Shown: one piece after another, positions 1-9,671 of the stretch
How positions within the stretch are numbered: the first letter of the stretch is position 1
Layout: each line of letters opens with the position of its first letter
Assembly (NCBI GenBank): GCA_020746995.1
Contig: JAGPXD010000007.1
Location: 2,170,001-2,234,000 of the forward strand
Length of the DNA: 64,000 bases
Reading direction: 5' to 3'
Source of the DNA: Plectosphaerella cucumerina
Lineage: Eukaryota > Ascomycota > Sordariomycetes > Glomerellales > Plectosphaerellaceae
Made by a program: the position numbers and the translations under genes
The notes under the pieces: generated by a model
What the model was told of the DNA's origin: nothing
The model's database searches: none
The model's input: the letters and a program-made list of their open reading frames with translations, nothing else

Positions 1-1632
1 TTGGGTTTGAACTCGTTGCTGTGAGGGTTTAATTTGGCGGGCTGGTGTCCAGAAGGCGCGGCGCTGAGGCGGCGGGTGAAGGACGGGTCGCTGTTGTTGT
101 TATTGTTGTTGTTAGCAGGACCGGTTGGCGGCACCCGCATCTCAGGCACGGTGGCGTGAGCCGCTGGCTGCGTAGTTTTCTGTTGCTCCACGTTGCGAAG
201 GCGCTGGGCGAGAGGCTGCCGGCCTTGCTGCGGCATGTGCTGTTGGTTTGACCGGTCGTTCCGGAAGGACTGCCCATGATGGGGTGGCGTTGCGTAGGCC
301 TGACGAGGGTGCGGGTGTCTGCCCGAGTTGGGAGCCCCAGGCGAAGATGCGTACTGTGGGGGAGCTGTCGGCCGCGTTGCAGTCCTCGAGTCTGAGTTGG
401 CGTGAGGTGTCTGCACCGAGCCGGCAGGCTTAGCCAGTGTCTCCTTGGTGGCCTGGTTCTTGTCTCTGGGCGCAGGCTCATTGACCTTTGAGCGCGCCAC
501 CTCTTGTACGTTTTGAAGTGCCTTGGCCTGGATTTCCTGCTGCTTCAGGGGATCCTTGGCGATGATGGAGATCAGATCTGTAGGCACAGGGGTGGACAGC
601 TTGAAGGAGCTGGCAAATTTCTTGAGCTCGGTAAGCTTCACCTCCTTGTCAGCACGGGCCTTGGTCGAGCGAATTTTGTCAGCCGTTTGTCTCTGTTGCG
701 TTGCGAAGCTTTTGAAAGAGTTCAAGACATCTCGTTCTACCGTTGAAGCAGCACTAGGGGCCCCATCCTTGACGTGGGGTGAGATCGTGCGGCTCGAAGG
801 GGTCGAAGGACGAAGAGGGGTGTTCGACTTTTCGGGAGATTTTGTCTTCGAAGGTCCCGCATCAGCGGTAGTTTGGGCTCGAACGGCTGAGGCGACTTCG
901 GGTATCTTGCTGGCAGTGGCGGTCGAAGTTGCAGAGACGGAAGCGGCGTCGGACTTTTGAGCGGCACCGGCGACAGGGGCCAATGCAGCAGTTGCACCGT
1001 CACCATGTTGAGTGGGTTGACTGCCTCCGTCGTTCTTGGGGGGAGGCGTCTTCTTGGCCGGGGCTCGAACTTGAGAGGAGATGATGGCAGGGTCAACAGG
1101 TGCGCCGGTGACCGTGGCCTGTGACGAAGGAGCCCGTTTTGCCGGAGGAGTGTACTTGTTCTCGCGGGTACCCAAAGGAGGGAAGTCCTGTCTGCGAACA
1201 CCGCTATATCTGTTGGACAAGCCAAAGTTAGCGTGCGCTAGTCCATGTGTTTGGGGGTTGTTGAGCGTACTTATCCTCCTCGTTGCCGTTGTCATTGTTG
1301 CCCCCGGCGAAGTCCATGATGCGCTCCTCGGCAACATGGGCTGTCGTTGCCTGGCTCCGCTCGATTTCCCTCGCAGCCTTGTCGGCAGCCGCAAACCTGT
1401 CCTTGTACTGGGGGTGACTCTTGTTGATGGACGTCGTGTAGATGTTCTCGTCATAGTCGGTGGTGATGCCAAACCTTCTCTCGTTCTCGGCAAACTGATC
1501 CCAGGGTCCAGTGTTCGCCGAGCTTTCTAGGCTGCCATCTACGCCATCACTGCTGTCGGGCACCCATCGCTCAAGGGTTCGCTCGGTGAAACGACTTCCC
1601 GATATGGCAGAATCAGTCCTGAACGACCCCTT
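1..1632 (-). CDS. PBP1: Pbp1/ataxin-2 homologue, partial at both ends (LsmAD and PAM2-like region)
   Basis: Poly(A)-binding-protein-binding protein. In fungi this family acts in stress granules, mRNA poly(A) control and TORC1 signalling. Read on the minus strand, the frame opens near 1632 with FRTDSAISG. The LsmAD domain follows (WDQFAENERRFG, TDYDENIYTT, HVAEERIMDF). A 61-nt GT-AG intron lies at 1210-1270 and joins EEDK to YSGVRRQDFPPLG. After that comes a long low-complexity tail containing RADKEVKLTELKKFANSFKL and STPVPTDLISIIAKDP. At the window edge KLNPHSNEFKPN fits a PAM2 motif (PABP MLLE binding), and the gene continues off the left end. The 5' end is unclear. A methionine-containing frame reaches 1781 but needs a frame change or intron near 1630-1740 to join. 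No LsM domain, expected in front of LsmAD, is visible anywhere up to the transposon at 2601. The family assignment is secure; completeness is doubtful. Confidence 0.85.
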
Positions 1633-2344
1633 GCTGCCTTCGAATCATCAGCTATGTTGCGAACAAGGGCAGGGGCGAGTGTTGTACCGTTCTGAGCCCT
1701 GCCGGCTGCAGAACCGCCGTTCTTCTGATACGGCGGCATGGTTGTTTCCTCCTTCTCGTGTTTCCGAGCGTTGTCGTGCACTGATGGGTTGTGTCGGTGG
1801 GTAAAAGCGGAATCTAGTGACCACGCCCTGATTAGCAGGAGTGCAGCAGTAGCCTTGCTAGGGCAGGAAGCATCTTTTCATTGTGGAGGGACGCAATGTA
1901 TCGTTGGCGAGTGGCAGACGACTTACCGGGACTTGGGTTGGAGGAAGTCTCAGATATTTCCCATGCCGTGGTGGCTGGGCTGGGTCGCTATCGAGTCTGG
2001 CCCAGGGGAAATAAATCGAGGCCGACCTGCGCCTGTCGATTGTCGTCTGGGCTGTGGAGGAAGGGGGGCTCGAAATGACAAAACTTCTGCCCAAACAAAG
2101 ACAAAAGCCTCGTGGTTGTGGTAAGGCACAGGATGCCAGATTGACTGTGGCTGTCGGAGAAGTTGAATGGGGCGCCCGCACACTGGGGAAATGGAGGTAG
2201 GTACTTAGAAAGCCCGTATTTGTTGGAAGCTTTCTTTCAGTGTACTCTCCCCTGCCCGCCAGGAGGTGCCGGTGCTCTGGCCAGCTTGCGGGTACAACAC
2301 TACAGGAACAACACACACTAACACTCGGGCAGGCAGGACCCACT
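1633..2344. other. Region upstream of PBP1 without a convincing gene
   Basis: GC content is ordinary and open frames exist on both strands. The longest is on minus at 1858-2343. None reads as an LsM domain or another family I recognise. It could be promoter/5' UTR of PBP1 or the decayed 5' part of that gene. A possible branch site and acceptor (CTGAT, then GGCAG, ending at 1634 on minus) suggests an intron just before the LsmAD exon, but no donor in the right phase is convincing. Confidence 0.5.
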
Positions 2345-2600
2345 GGTGTTAGATAACACTAGTACTAGCTACTAAAAAGGATACTTTTTTACACTAACTT
2401 AAGGTGAAAATTTAGTAAAATAAGCTTTTAGAAACTATAAATTTAGATTTAATATTACTTTTAAATAATATTAGGGAAAACTAAGGATATTCTATAATAA
2501 TATTAAACTCGAATTATAGATATAGAAAATCTTATTAGATAGTAAGATGCTGTACTTATATGTTTACCTAGGCAGAAAAGAAGATTGTTATCCCCTATAG
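2345..2600. repeat. AT-rich, RIP-like island
   Basis: About 250 bases that are strongly AT-rich with many TA dinucleotides, sharply different from the GC-rich flanks. No frame is open for long. This is what repeat-induced point mutation leaves of old repeats in ascomycetes; that origin is inferred from composition only. Confidence 0.6.
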
Positions 2601-2750
2601 TGTTAAGGATCACGGGGGCAGTGCCGTTGAGCCAAAAGATCTGTCAGTACGGTCAACCATGACCGTACCGCTGCCCACGTTGCCTATGTACTATCGTATA
2701 GGTGACTTCCACCTGTCGACTCGCTGACTTGTAACGGGGATTCCGTTACA
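2601..2750. repeat. Left LTR of the TRIM-like element
   Basis: 150 bp, TG...CA ends. It contains the inverted repeat GTACGGTCAACCATGACCGT around 2647-2668 and ends in the palindrome TGTAACGG...CCGTTACA. It differs from the right copy at 2633 (C versus T, before A) and 2688 (G versus A, after T). Confidence 0.85.
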
Positions 2751-3033
2751 ACTATCCCCCCCTTAGGGGCTACTTCCCAGGGGCCCCTCAGGCTCCTAGG
2801 ATCTCGCAACGCAGACCCCCAAGGTAGCCGCCTACACCTATAGGCCGCCTTCCTACCTAGCACACGGGGCTAGGGGTGGCAGGCCCTACGGTGCCGCGTA
2901 ACTACCCTGTAAGCCCCTACGCCGTCCTGCCGCTTGCCCTCCTTAACGCTGCCTGGGATCTCCCCTCGCGGCCTGTGGCCTAGGCCTCTGCGTATCGTTG
3001 AAAGGAGCTCTGACGCAAGGACGTTTGACGTGA

Positions 3034-3050
3034 ATGGGAATCGAACCCAT
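3034..3050 (-). other. tRNA-like T-arm / B-box inside the TRIM
   Basis: On the minus strand this reads ATGGG TTCGATT CCCAT: a 5-bp T stem with a canonical T loop that includes the Pol III B-box GGTTCGATTCC. I could not fold a full cloverleaf around it, because the expected 5' acceptor partner is absent. It may be a relic of a tRNA or SINE captured by the element. Its orientation and its place next to the right LTR do not fit an ordinary primer-binding site. Confidence 0.5.
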
Positions 3051-3086
3051 CACCTCTACTACGGGACCTTATGGTTGACCGTACAC

Positions 3087-3236
3087 TGTTAAGGATCACG
3101 GGGGCAGTGCCGTTGAGCTAAAAGATCTGTCAGTACGGTCAACCATGACCGTACCGCTGCCCACGTTGCCTATATACTATCGTATAGGTGACTTCCACCT
3201 GTCGACTCGCTGACTTGTAACGGGGATTCCGTTACA
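3087..3236. repeat. Right LTR of the TRIM-like element
   Basis: 150 bp, same ends as the left copy and followed directly by TATAG. Both differences from the left copy read as CpA to TpA changes on one or the other strand, the dinucleotide preferred by RIP. Confidence 0.85.
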
Positions 3237-3530
3237 TATAGAGATGTGTCCTAGCAAGCTACACCCTCGCAGGTCATTGCGTGTCAAGCATGTCATGGTG
3301 GCTTTCTCGTCGAGTCTCAAGTGGCTTCCTGCAGTCCTACATGGAAGTCACCAAGATGGTGTCCCTCTGCCGACCTTCAATCAGACTACCTTCTCACGAC
3401 ATGATATGTTATAGAGTCTATTGACACGACTTTATAGAAAACTACTTGCATGTTGACACGGGACGAAGATGTCCTCTACGGTGGCTAACTGTTGTACACG
3501 GATAGGGAACTCCCCTCGACCGCTCACCCC
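3237..3530. other. Gap between TRIM and QCR2 3' end
   Basis: About 290 bases with no usable frame or recognisable RNA gene. It presumably holds the 3' UTR of QCR2, which ends at 3531 on the minus strand. Confidence 0.5.
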
Positions 3531-5076
3531 TTACACCCGCAGCCCAAGCTCCTCGGCGTATGGGAGGACGTAGAGATCACCGACAGCAGCAACACTGGCC
3601 TTGCCATCAAGAAGTGTCTTGGCAGCCTATGCAGAAAGGTCAGTGACGGATCAGGGCGTGTTGAAAGGTAGGGGACATACCGTCTTCAGCGACTCGGCGG
3701 TAACCGACTCAAGAGGCTTGATAGCGGAGACAATGTCAATAGGCTTGCCAGCCTGGACAAGACCCGAGCCCGCAAGGAGAAGGCTGGCGTCACGGCCCTC
3801 GGCGGCCTCCAGAGCGTCGAACCTGGCGCGGGCAATGGCCTTGGTCAGGTCCTCCTTGCTCACGGCGCCCTCGGAAATGCTCTTAATCGCCTTGACGGCC
3901 TCCTCAGCGGCTTGGCGGACATAGACAGCGGGACCGGTGAGCTGGATGGTGAAGAGACCAGCGTCGGAGTAGGCCAGGTTCTTGGTGGAGATGGAAAGGC
4001 CAGGGCTCGCGCCGATAGCCTTGGACAGCAGACTGAAGCCAGGGGACCACTTGACGTGCGAGTGGCCGTTGAGGAGGGCGGCAAGAACGGAGATCGCGGG
4101 CGCAGATGTCGACAGATCGGAACCGGGGAAGCCAATGACGAGCGAGTTGCCGGCGGAGTGCGTAGAGCGCTGTTCACCGCCGAAGTATTTGCTGGCGGTG
4201 GTGTTGAGTCCAAGCTTGCCGGAGGAAGCCGAGGAGGCAGACTTGAACTGGTCAGCCCACTTGGCGACGTCTCCGACGGAAGCACCTTCGGCCACGACGG
4301 CAAAGTTGGGCTTGGCATATGCGGCGCTGGCAAAGTCGGCAATCGAGTACTCGCTCAGGTAGGGCTTAGTGGGTGCCGTCGTGGTGAGATGGAAAGGCGA
4401 GCCCAGTCCGTGGTGGAAGGCGACGGCGTGGGCCGCGTCGATGGCCAGGGCGGCCGGGTTCGACGACGCGGCCTGCTGCTTGTAGCGGATAGTCTCCTGG
4501 ACTTCCTCGTGGAACTCGTGGGCTGTCAAAGAAAAAATCGTTCAGCGTGGTTCCATGCAGAGTGTTCGGCGTTACGCACAGGTGTACTTGGTCTGGGTGA
4601 CGACCTCAGCAAGGAGCTCCGCAAAGTACGGGAGATCGTCACGGAGGAAGTTGGCCTCGATGACAAGAGCCTCGCGAGTGTGGTACGAGGTCAATTGGCT
4701 GCCGAGGAGCTCGGATTCACGGACAATTCGGAGCCCAGAGCGCTTCTGGGTGTTCTATGATGGGAGGAGCAGGTTAGCGGGTCCCTCTAACTTCACGGCT
4801 GGCAGACCCAGTGGTTACCTTGAATGCGAAGGTCTCCAGACCGGTGGCCAGGCCAGGAAGAGGCTGGTATCTGGTGCCGGCCTTCGCTACAACGGCCAGC
4901 TTCGTGGTCGGGCCATGGGAGTTTCGCGCGGCGACCTTGACGCCATTGACCTCGGTTGTATCGTAGCTTCCAGAGACGGCAGGGCTTGCAAAAGCACGGG
5001 TCTGGGATGCACCGGCCTGGCGCAAATGACGGCCAGAAATCTGCGCGGACCGCGCGAGGGTCGTTTTGGAGATCAT
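3531..5076 (-). CDS. QCR2: Cytochrome b-c1 complex core protein 2
   Basis: Core subunit 2 of respiratory complex III, an M16-peptidase-fold protein on the matrix side of the inner membrane. Four exons: 5076-4819, 4754-4580, 4522-3681 and 3626-3531, with GT-AG introns of 64, 57 and 54 nt. They give 456 residues, the usual length. The N terminus (MISKTTLARSAQ...) is basic and serine/threonine-rich, as expected for a mitochondrial presequence. The fold motifs GLATGLETFAFKNT and SELLGSQLTSYHTREALV are present. The HxxEH zinc site of active M16 peptidases is missing, as in QCR2 proteins generally, so no peptidase activity is expected. The C terminus is LPYAEELGLRV. It is transcribed away from RPC82, with about 770 bp between the two starts. 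Confidence 0.93.
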
Positions 5077-5847
5077 TGCGACAGCAGCTGCTCGGAGGGG
5101 GACGGTGCCAGGTCGTGAGCCGAAGGTTGGTGATTGGAGTCGAAGAATGTGCCTCAGCAATGATTCCGACCAATTTTCGATGGGACGATTCGGATGCATC
5201 CTGGCCAGTGGCCAATGACAAGGGGCCTATTGTGATCGCACTGATCACGTGGGAGGTGGACAGTGTCAGTTTGGTTTCTACAGGTTATACCTCCCTTACT
5301 CATTCCATCTAATTAGAGTCCAGTTTATATCACGTGCTATACAGCCCTGCTATATATAACATTTCTCTAGGTATTTCAAATTCTATTCTTTTAAATTATA
5401 TTCTAGTATCTAATAGATATTAAATATATAATGATAAATATATATAATTAACTTATAACTTATGAGTAGTTGTATATAACTTAAAAATACCACTACTAGT
5501 ATTTAGTCTTAAAAGTAACATGTGAAATTCAAATCCCTGGGTTTTCTTTGCCTGAACTGTATATATAATTGTCTCCTTGCCAAGATAGAAGACCTCCCGC
5601 TAGTAGCCGGGCCCTTCACCTTCAAGCCACTAGTGGGGTAAAGCAGCCAGAGGCGTTAATGATTGAGTCGACGTCCATAGTCATCCACCAGTCAAGCTCT
5701 TTTTTTGGCTGGCGCATTGCCTCAACCGCCTCAGTTGATTTTCGGCATGCGCAAACACCCACAGCACCAGTCTTCCCAGCTCTTTGGCCAGCAACCATAG
5801 CTGACTGCAGTGCTTCCTTTGGTGTGCACTTCTTCTGCTGCGACAAT
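5077..5847. other. Divergent promoter region QCR2/RPC82 with AT-rich island
   Basis: No gene is visible. Positions about 5335-5525 form an AT-rich, TATA-dense island resembling the other RIP-like stretches. The rest is of ordinary composition and must hold the promoters of both divergent genes. Confidence 0.55.
5246..5336. promoter_or_regulatory. Two CACGTG E-boxes upstream of QCR2
   Basis: CACGTG occurs at 5246-5251 and 5331-5336, about 170 and 255 bases upstream of the QCR2 start. CACGTG is bound by bHLH factors (Cbf1, Pho4 or SREBP types in fungi). A role in QCR2 control is inference. Confidence 0.35.
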
Positions 5848-8022
5848 ATGTTGGTGGCAAGTAGCATCCCTCCGCATGAAAGTTTCAGCCCAGGACTGAC
5901 TGTCGTTCCAGTCCAAGCACGCCGCGGAGCTTTGCGCTCACCTGGTCAATGACTTCTTCGGCGAACTTCCCGCAGTATGTGTCATTTCCTCTAACTCGTC
6001 TGTCTCCCTGCTAATCACATAATATTCGCAGCGAATCATTGCCGTTTTGTTCAGCAAGGGCAGGTCGACTGTTACCCAGCTTGTCCAGCATACATCACTT
6101 CCACCACGTACCATTCGTCATGGGCTCGCTGTTCTGGTGCAGCAGAACCTTCTCTACGTCTACGCAGCGCCAGACTCTCGCATCGCAAACTACGAGGCAA
6201 ACCCAGATGCTTGCTACAACATCATCCGCTCGGGCAAGATTGTTGACATGGTGCGAGAAGAGTTCGGGCCTGCGGAAGAAGAGGTTGTTCGTACCCTGAT
6301 GCAACTGGGCCATGCTCGGATTTCGGATCTTGTACAAGCCTTCGGTTTCCAATCCACCAACGGGGAGTCCACGAGCAACGGGCACTCTGTCAATGGCCAC
6401 AGTGCCAGCGAATACCCGAGAGGGGCTGGCAATGTTCGGTCATTACGAGACCTGCATACGGTCCTTGGCCGTCTGGTCATCGCAGAAATTGTCGATCAAG
6501 TTGGGCCTAAGACGTTCCGAAACCCCGACGACATCTACCGCGAGATCGAAGACGAGATCAACAAAGGCCTCCCAGGGGAGAAATCGACTGCAAAAGCGAA
6601 GGAAAAGATGCGCGAGACGGTGGACAGCCAGTTCCAAGCTGCGAGAGATGAGAGCAAGAAGCTGAAGCGTCAGCTCAATCAAACCATGCCTCTGTCCGTG
6701 AAGCGGCGCAAACTTGCGCCTGGTGCGCACGCGCAAGCTTCAAATGGTCTTGGAGATGTGTCAGAGATCGACGTGAGTTCATCTTTCCTGGGTAGAAGCT
6801 GCAAGACATGGCACTGACATCCTTACAGCCAAATGTTGTTCTGAAGGTCAATGTTGAAAGATGCCTAGTAGACCTTCGCAACCTGACACTCTCGCGATTC
6901 GCCACGGACAGTCTGGGTGTTGGAAGCGGCTTAGTTTACCATGCTGCACTTCGAATCCTATCGGATAAGGTCTCTCGCTGCCGATCGGACCCTCGCATTT
7001 CTGGCCCACACGGGGGCAATACGAATGCCGACTTCGACGACGCCAGTGGCTACGCCCAAGCACAGCAGCAAGTCAGCATTACCTCGATTCAACTCTACGA
7101 GGCCCTCGATCCTTCCATCGATTTGTCCTCTGGCATCGGAAGGGCGTCGAAAGACAAGCTTGACTCACGCAGCGCTGAGAAGATTAGGCCAGGGAGGCCC
7201 AGGCCTGCAGACGAATCGGACGAGTCGGAAGATGAAGGCCTCTCCAGAGGCACTGCTCGCCGTACAGTCGATAGCGACTCGGAAACCGGCGATGATGAGG
7301 CGTATGGTAGTACCACGCGAGGAGGAACCGGAGGCGACACACGGAGGAATTCGAGAGTCCAGTTCAGGGAAGAATCTGGGTCCAAGGAGGCCAGATTCGA
7401 CCAAATGCGACAACATCTGCTTCTCCTTTCGCAGAGCAAGCAGGGCTTTCTTCGCCATTGCGGAACGCAAGGGCGTGGCCAATGGACTGTCGACTTTGAC
7501 CTGGTCGTAAACGACCTCAGACGAACCGAAGCCGATGCAGTGATCGAGCAAACTTTTGGCAGGCACGGTCTACGTCTGGCGCGGATCCTGCGCGGCAAGG
7601 GAAAGCTGGACGAGAAGACGCTTCCCGCCCTGGCCCTCATGAAGAAGGGCGATGTGCAGGGCAAGATGCTCGCCCTCCAGATGTCTGGCTTCGTCGATGT
7701 GCAAGAGGTTCCGCGAGACAACAGCAGACTCGCGAACCGCACCATGTTCTTCTGGTTCTTCGACGAGGAAAGAGTGCAAAGTCGGCTGGTGGATGACTAC
7801 TACAAGACGATGCTCCGGTGTCTTCAGACGCTGGATGTGCAGAGGCACCGGGAAAGGGATATCTTGTCTTTTGTGGAGAGGAAGGACGTGCGTGGCAAGG
7901 AGCAGGAGGTCATGACTGCCGAGCACTACGACAAGTACAGCCAATTCCTTGGCCTTCAGAACAAGCTTCTGGGCCATGTAATGCGGCTGGATGAGCTGAT
8001 CTCCATCTTCCGGGATTTCTAG
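5848..8022 (+). CDS. RPC82: RNA polymerase III subunit C82 (RPC3)
   Basis: Subunit of the Pol III C82/C34/C31 initiation subcomplex, built of winged-helix domains. Exons: 5848-5856, 5912-5974, 6032-6772 and 6829-8022, giving 668 residues. The first exon is only nine bases (MLV). It is joined to SKHAAELCAHLVNDFFGELP by an intron that begins GCAAGT and ends CCAG (5857-5911), so it is a GC-AG intron. The join restores an N terminus of the type I expect for the family. Winged-helix segments include STVTQLVQHTSLPPRTIRHG and ISDLVQAFGF. An acidic disordered insert lies around residues 390-440. The C-terminal part (FFWFFDEERV, RLDELISIFRDF) is typical. The start is the least certain point. Confidence 0.92.
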
Positions 8023-8409
8023 GCACATTCTCTGTAGGACTGCCAACAAACTTCACCCTAGATACTCAAGAGATGCTTCGAGCGTGTGACGAAGTGACCT
8101 TATCCAAAATTGCTGACAGCCAAATACATCCTGGCAAGGGGACCAAGTTGTCGGTTGGGTTGTCCGAAGTCGCTCTGCACCCGATTGGGCGGATAAGGAA
8201 GGCGGTGGTCTCACGGCTCGAGATTCTGCCATCGCGCCTGTTGAGCCGCGGGAAAAAAAAGGGTCGTTCCATGTCGTGTAGAATATCTTCCTTATCAAGT
8301 CTTTCAGCGCCAATTCCTCGCCCTCTGCCGCTCGCCATCCTCTACGAGACCACACGGGAGACCACACAGTAGCTGCAGCAGCTTCCTTGCCTACCCACCA
8401 ACACACACA
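8023..8409. other. Intergenic region RPC82-GGC1
   Basis: 387 bases with no supported gene. Both neighbours are on the plus strand, so it holds the RPC82 3' UTR and the promoter and leader of the carrier gene. CA-rich sequence directly precedes the ATG at 8410. Confidence 0.5.
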
Positions 8410-9671
8410 ATGTCTCCCCCTAGCCCGGCAGGTGGCCACAAGGAGTCCAACCTTGCGCGACTGCTCGGCTCAGGTTAGCGATGTCTTCTGGGCTTCTGGC
8501 GATGTTGTGGCTGACCCTCCGTAGGAACGGCTGGTATCGCTGAACTGGCCGTCTTTCATCCTGTACGATTGCCCGCCCCCGATATGCTACGACAGCTCTG
8601 ACGATACACTGCTCTATAGGTCGACACGGTCGCAAAGCGCTTGATGAGCAACCAGACCAAGATCGCGAACGCTACCGAACTGAACTCCGTCATCTTCAGG
8701 GAGACTGCGAACGCCCCATTCAGCCGCAAGTTTGTGTCGCTGTTCCCCGGCCTTGGCTACGCTGCAGGATACAAGGTCGGTAACAGAGGCAAGATGCCAG
8801 AATTGTTTCAAATGCTGATTTGCTTGTCCGCAGGTTCTCCAGAGGATATACAAGTATGGCGGCCAGCCCATCGCCAGGGACTACCTTGGCGCCCATTACG
8901 GCAAAGACTTCGAGCAGGCGTTCGGCAAGAAGACCGGCAAGGCCATCATGCACTCCACGGCGGGCAGGTAAGAGGAAGAGTCCAGGGACATCGTGGTGAA
9001 GCATCGTTACTGATTCGGCTCCTGGCACACAGTCTGATTGGTATTGGTGAGATTGTCTTGCTCCCGCTTGACGTTCTCAAGATCAAGCGCCAGACCAACC
9101 CCGAGGCGTTCCGCGGCAGGGGCGTCTTCAAGATTGTGGCAGATGAGGGCTTCGGCCTCTACCGAGGCTGGGGCTGGACTGCGGCGCGCAATGCTCCGGG
9201 CTCCTTTGCCGTACGTCAAATACTCGCCGGCGATGTCGACGTCTATGTGCGCTAACTTTGCTCCTCCGCAGCTGTTCGGTGGCTCGGCCTTCGCCAAGGA
9301 GTTCCTCTTCGGTCTCCAAGACTACAACAAGGCTTCGTGGTTCGAGAACTTCATCGCGTCCATCGCGGGCGCTTCGGCCTCCCTCCTCGTCTCCGCCCCG
9401 CTAGATGTCATCAAGACCCGTATCCAGAACCGCAACTTTGAGAACCCCGAGAGTGGCTTCAGGATCCTGTCCAACATGGCCAAGCACGAAGGATTCTCCA
9501 GCTTCTTCAAGGGCCTGGTTCCCAAGGCAAGTTCTCCGCTTATTGTGGCCATGCTTCGCTTTCACCCGCTAACAACTGTATCAGCTCCTCATGACCGGCC
9601 CCAAGCTTGTCTTCTCCTTCTGGCTGGCCCAAACGTTGATCCCCGCCTTCGACGGCATGATGCCTAAATAA
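8410..9671 (+). CDS. GGC1: Mitochondrial GTP/GDP carrier (Ggc1/Yhm1 type)
   Basis: Member of the SLC25 carrier family in the inner mitochondrial membrane. The yeast Ggc1 group exchanges GTP for GDP and affects mitochondrial iron. Seven exons: 8410-8473, 8525-8562, 8620-8775, 8834-8967, 9033-9210, 9272-9526 and 9585-9671, giving 303 residues, the normal carrier size. Carrier signatures are visible: FHPVDTVAKR in repeat 1, PLDVLKIKRQ in repeat 2 and PLDVIKTRIQ in repeat 3. SLFPGLGYAAGYKVLQRIYK and GWGWTAARNAPGSFALFGG are the features that point to the Ggc1 subgroup. The last intron (9527-9584) starts GCAAGT and ends TCAG with a GCTAAC branch site, so it is GC-AG. Without it the reading frame does not reach the expected end GPKLVFSFWLAQ. 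Confidence 0.93.

Larger units (their letters stand above)
2601..3236. mobile_element. Non-coding LTR element (TRIM-like), 636 bp, TSD TATAG
   Basis: Two 150-bp direct repeats (2601-2750 and 3087-3236) start with TGTTAAGG and end with CCGTTACA. They enclose 336 bp of GC-rich DNA. The five bases before the left copy and after the right copy are both TATAG, a perfect target-site duplication, so both ends are intact. The interior is far too short for gag or pol and has no long frame. This is the structure of a terminal-repeat retrotransposon in miniature, mobilised in trans. I see no standard primer-binding site directly after either LTR. The repeats differ at only two sites, which suggests a young insertion. 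Confidence 0.85.

Noticed and set aside
1858..2343. 161-codon minus-strand frame upstream of PBP1, tested as the missing LsM region
   Set aside because: The translation has no LsM features and no phase-correct join to the LsmAD exon.
3001..3086. Complete tRNA gene
   Set aside because: Only a T arm/B-box is present; no matching acceptor stem or D arm could be folded.
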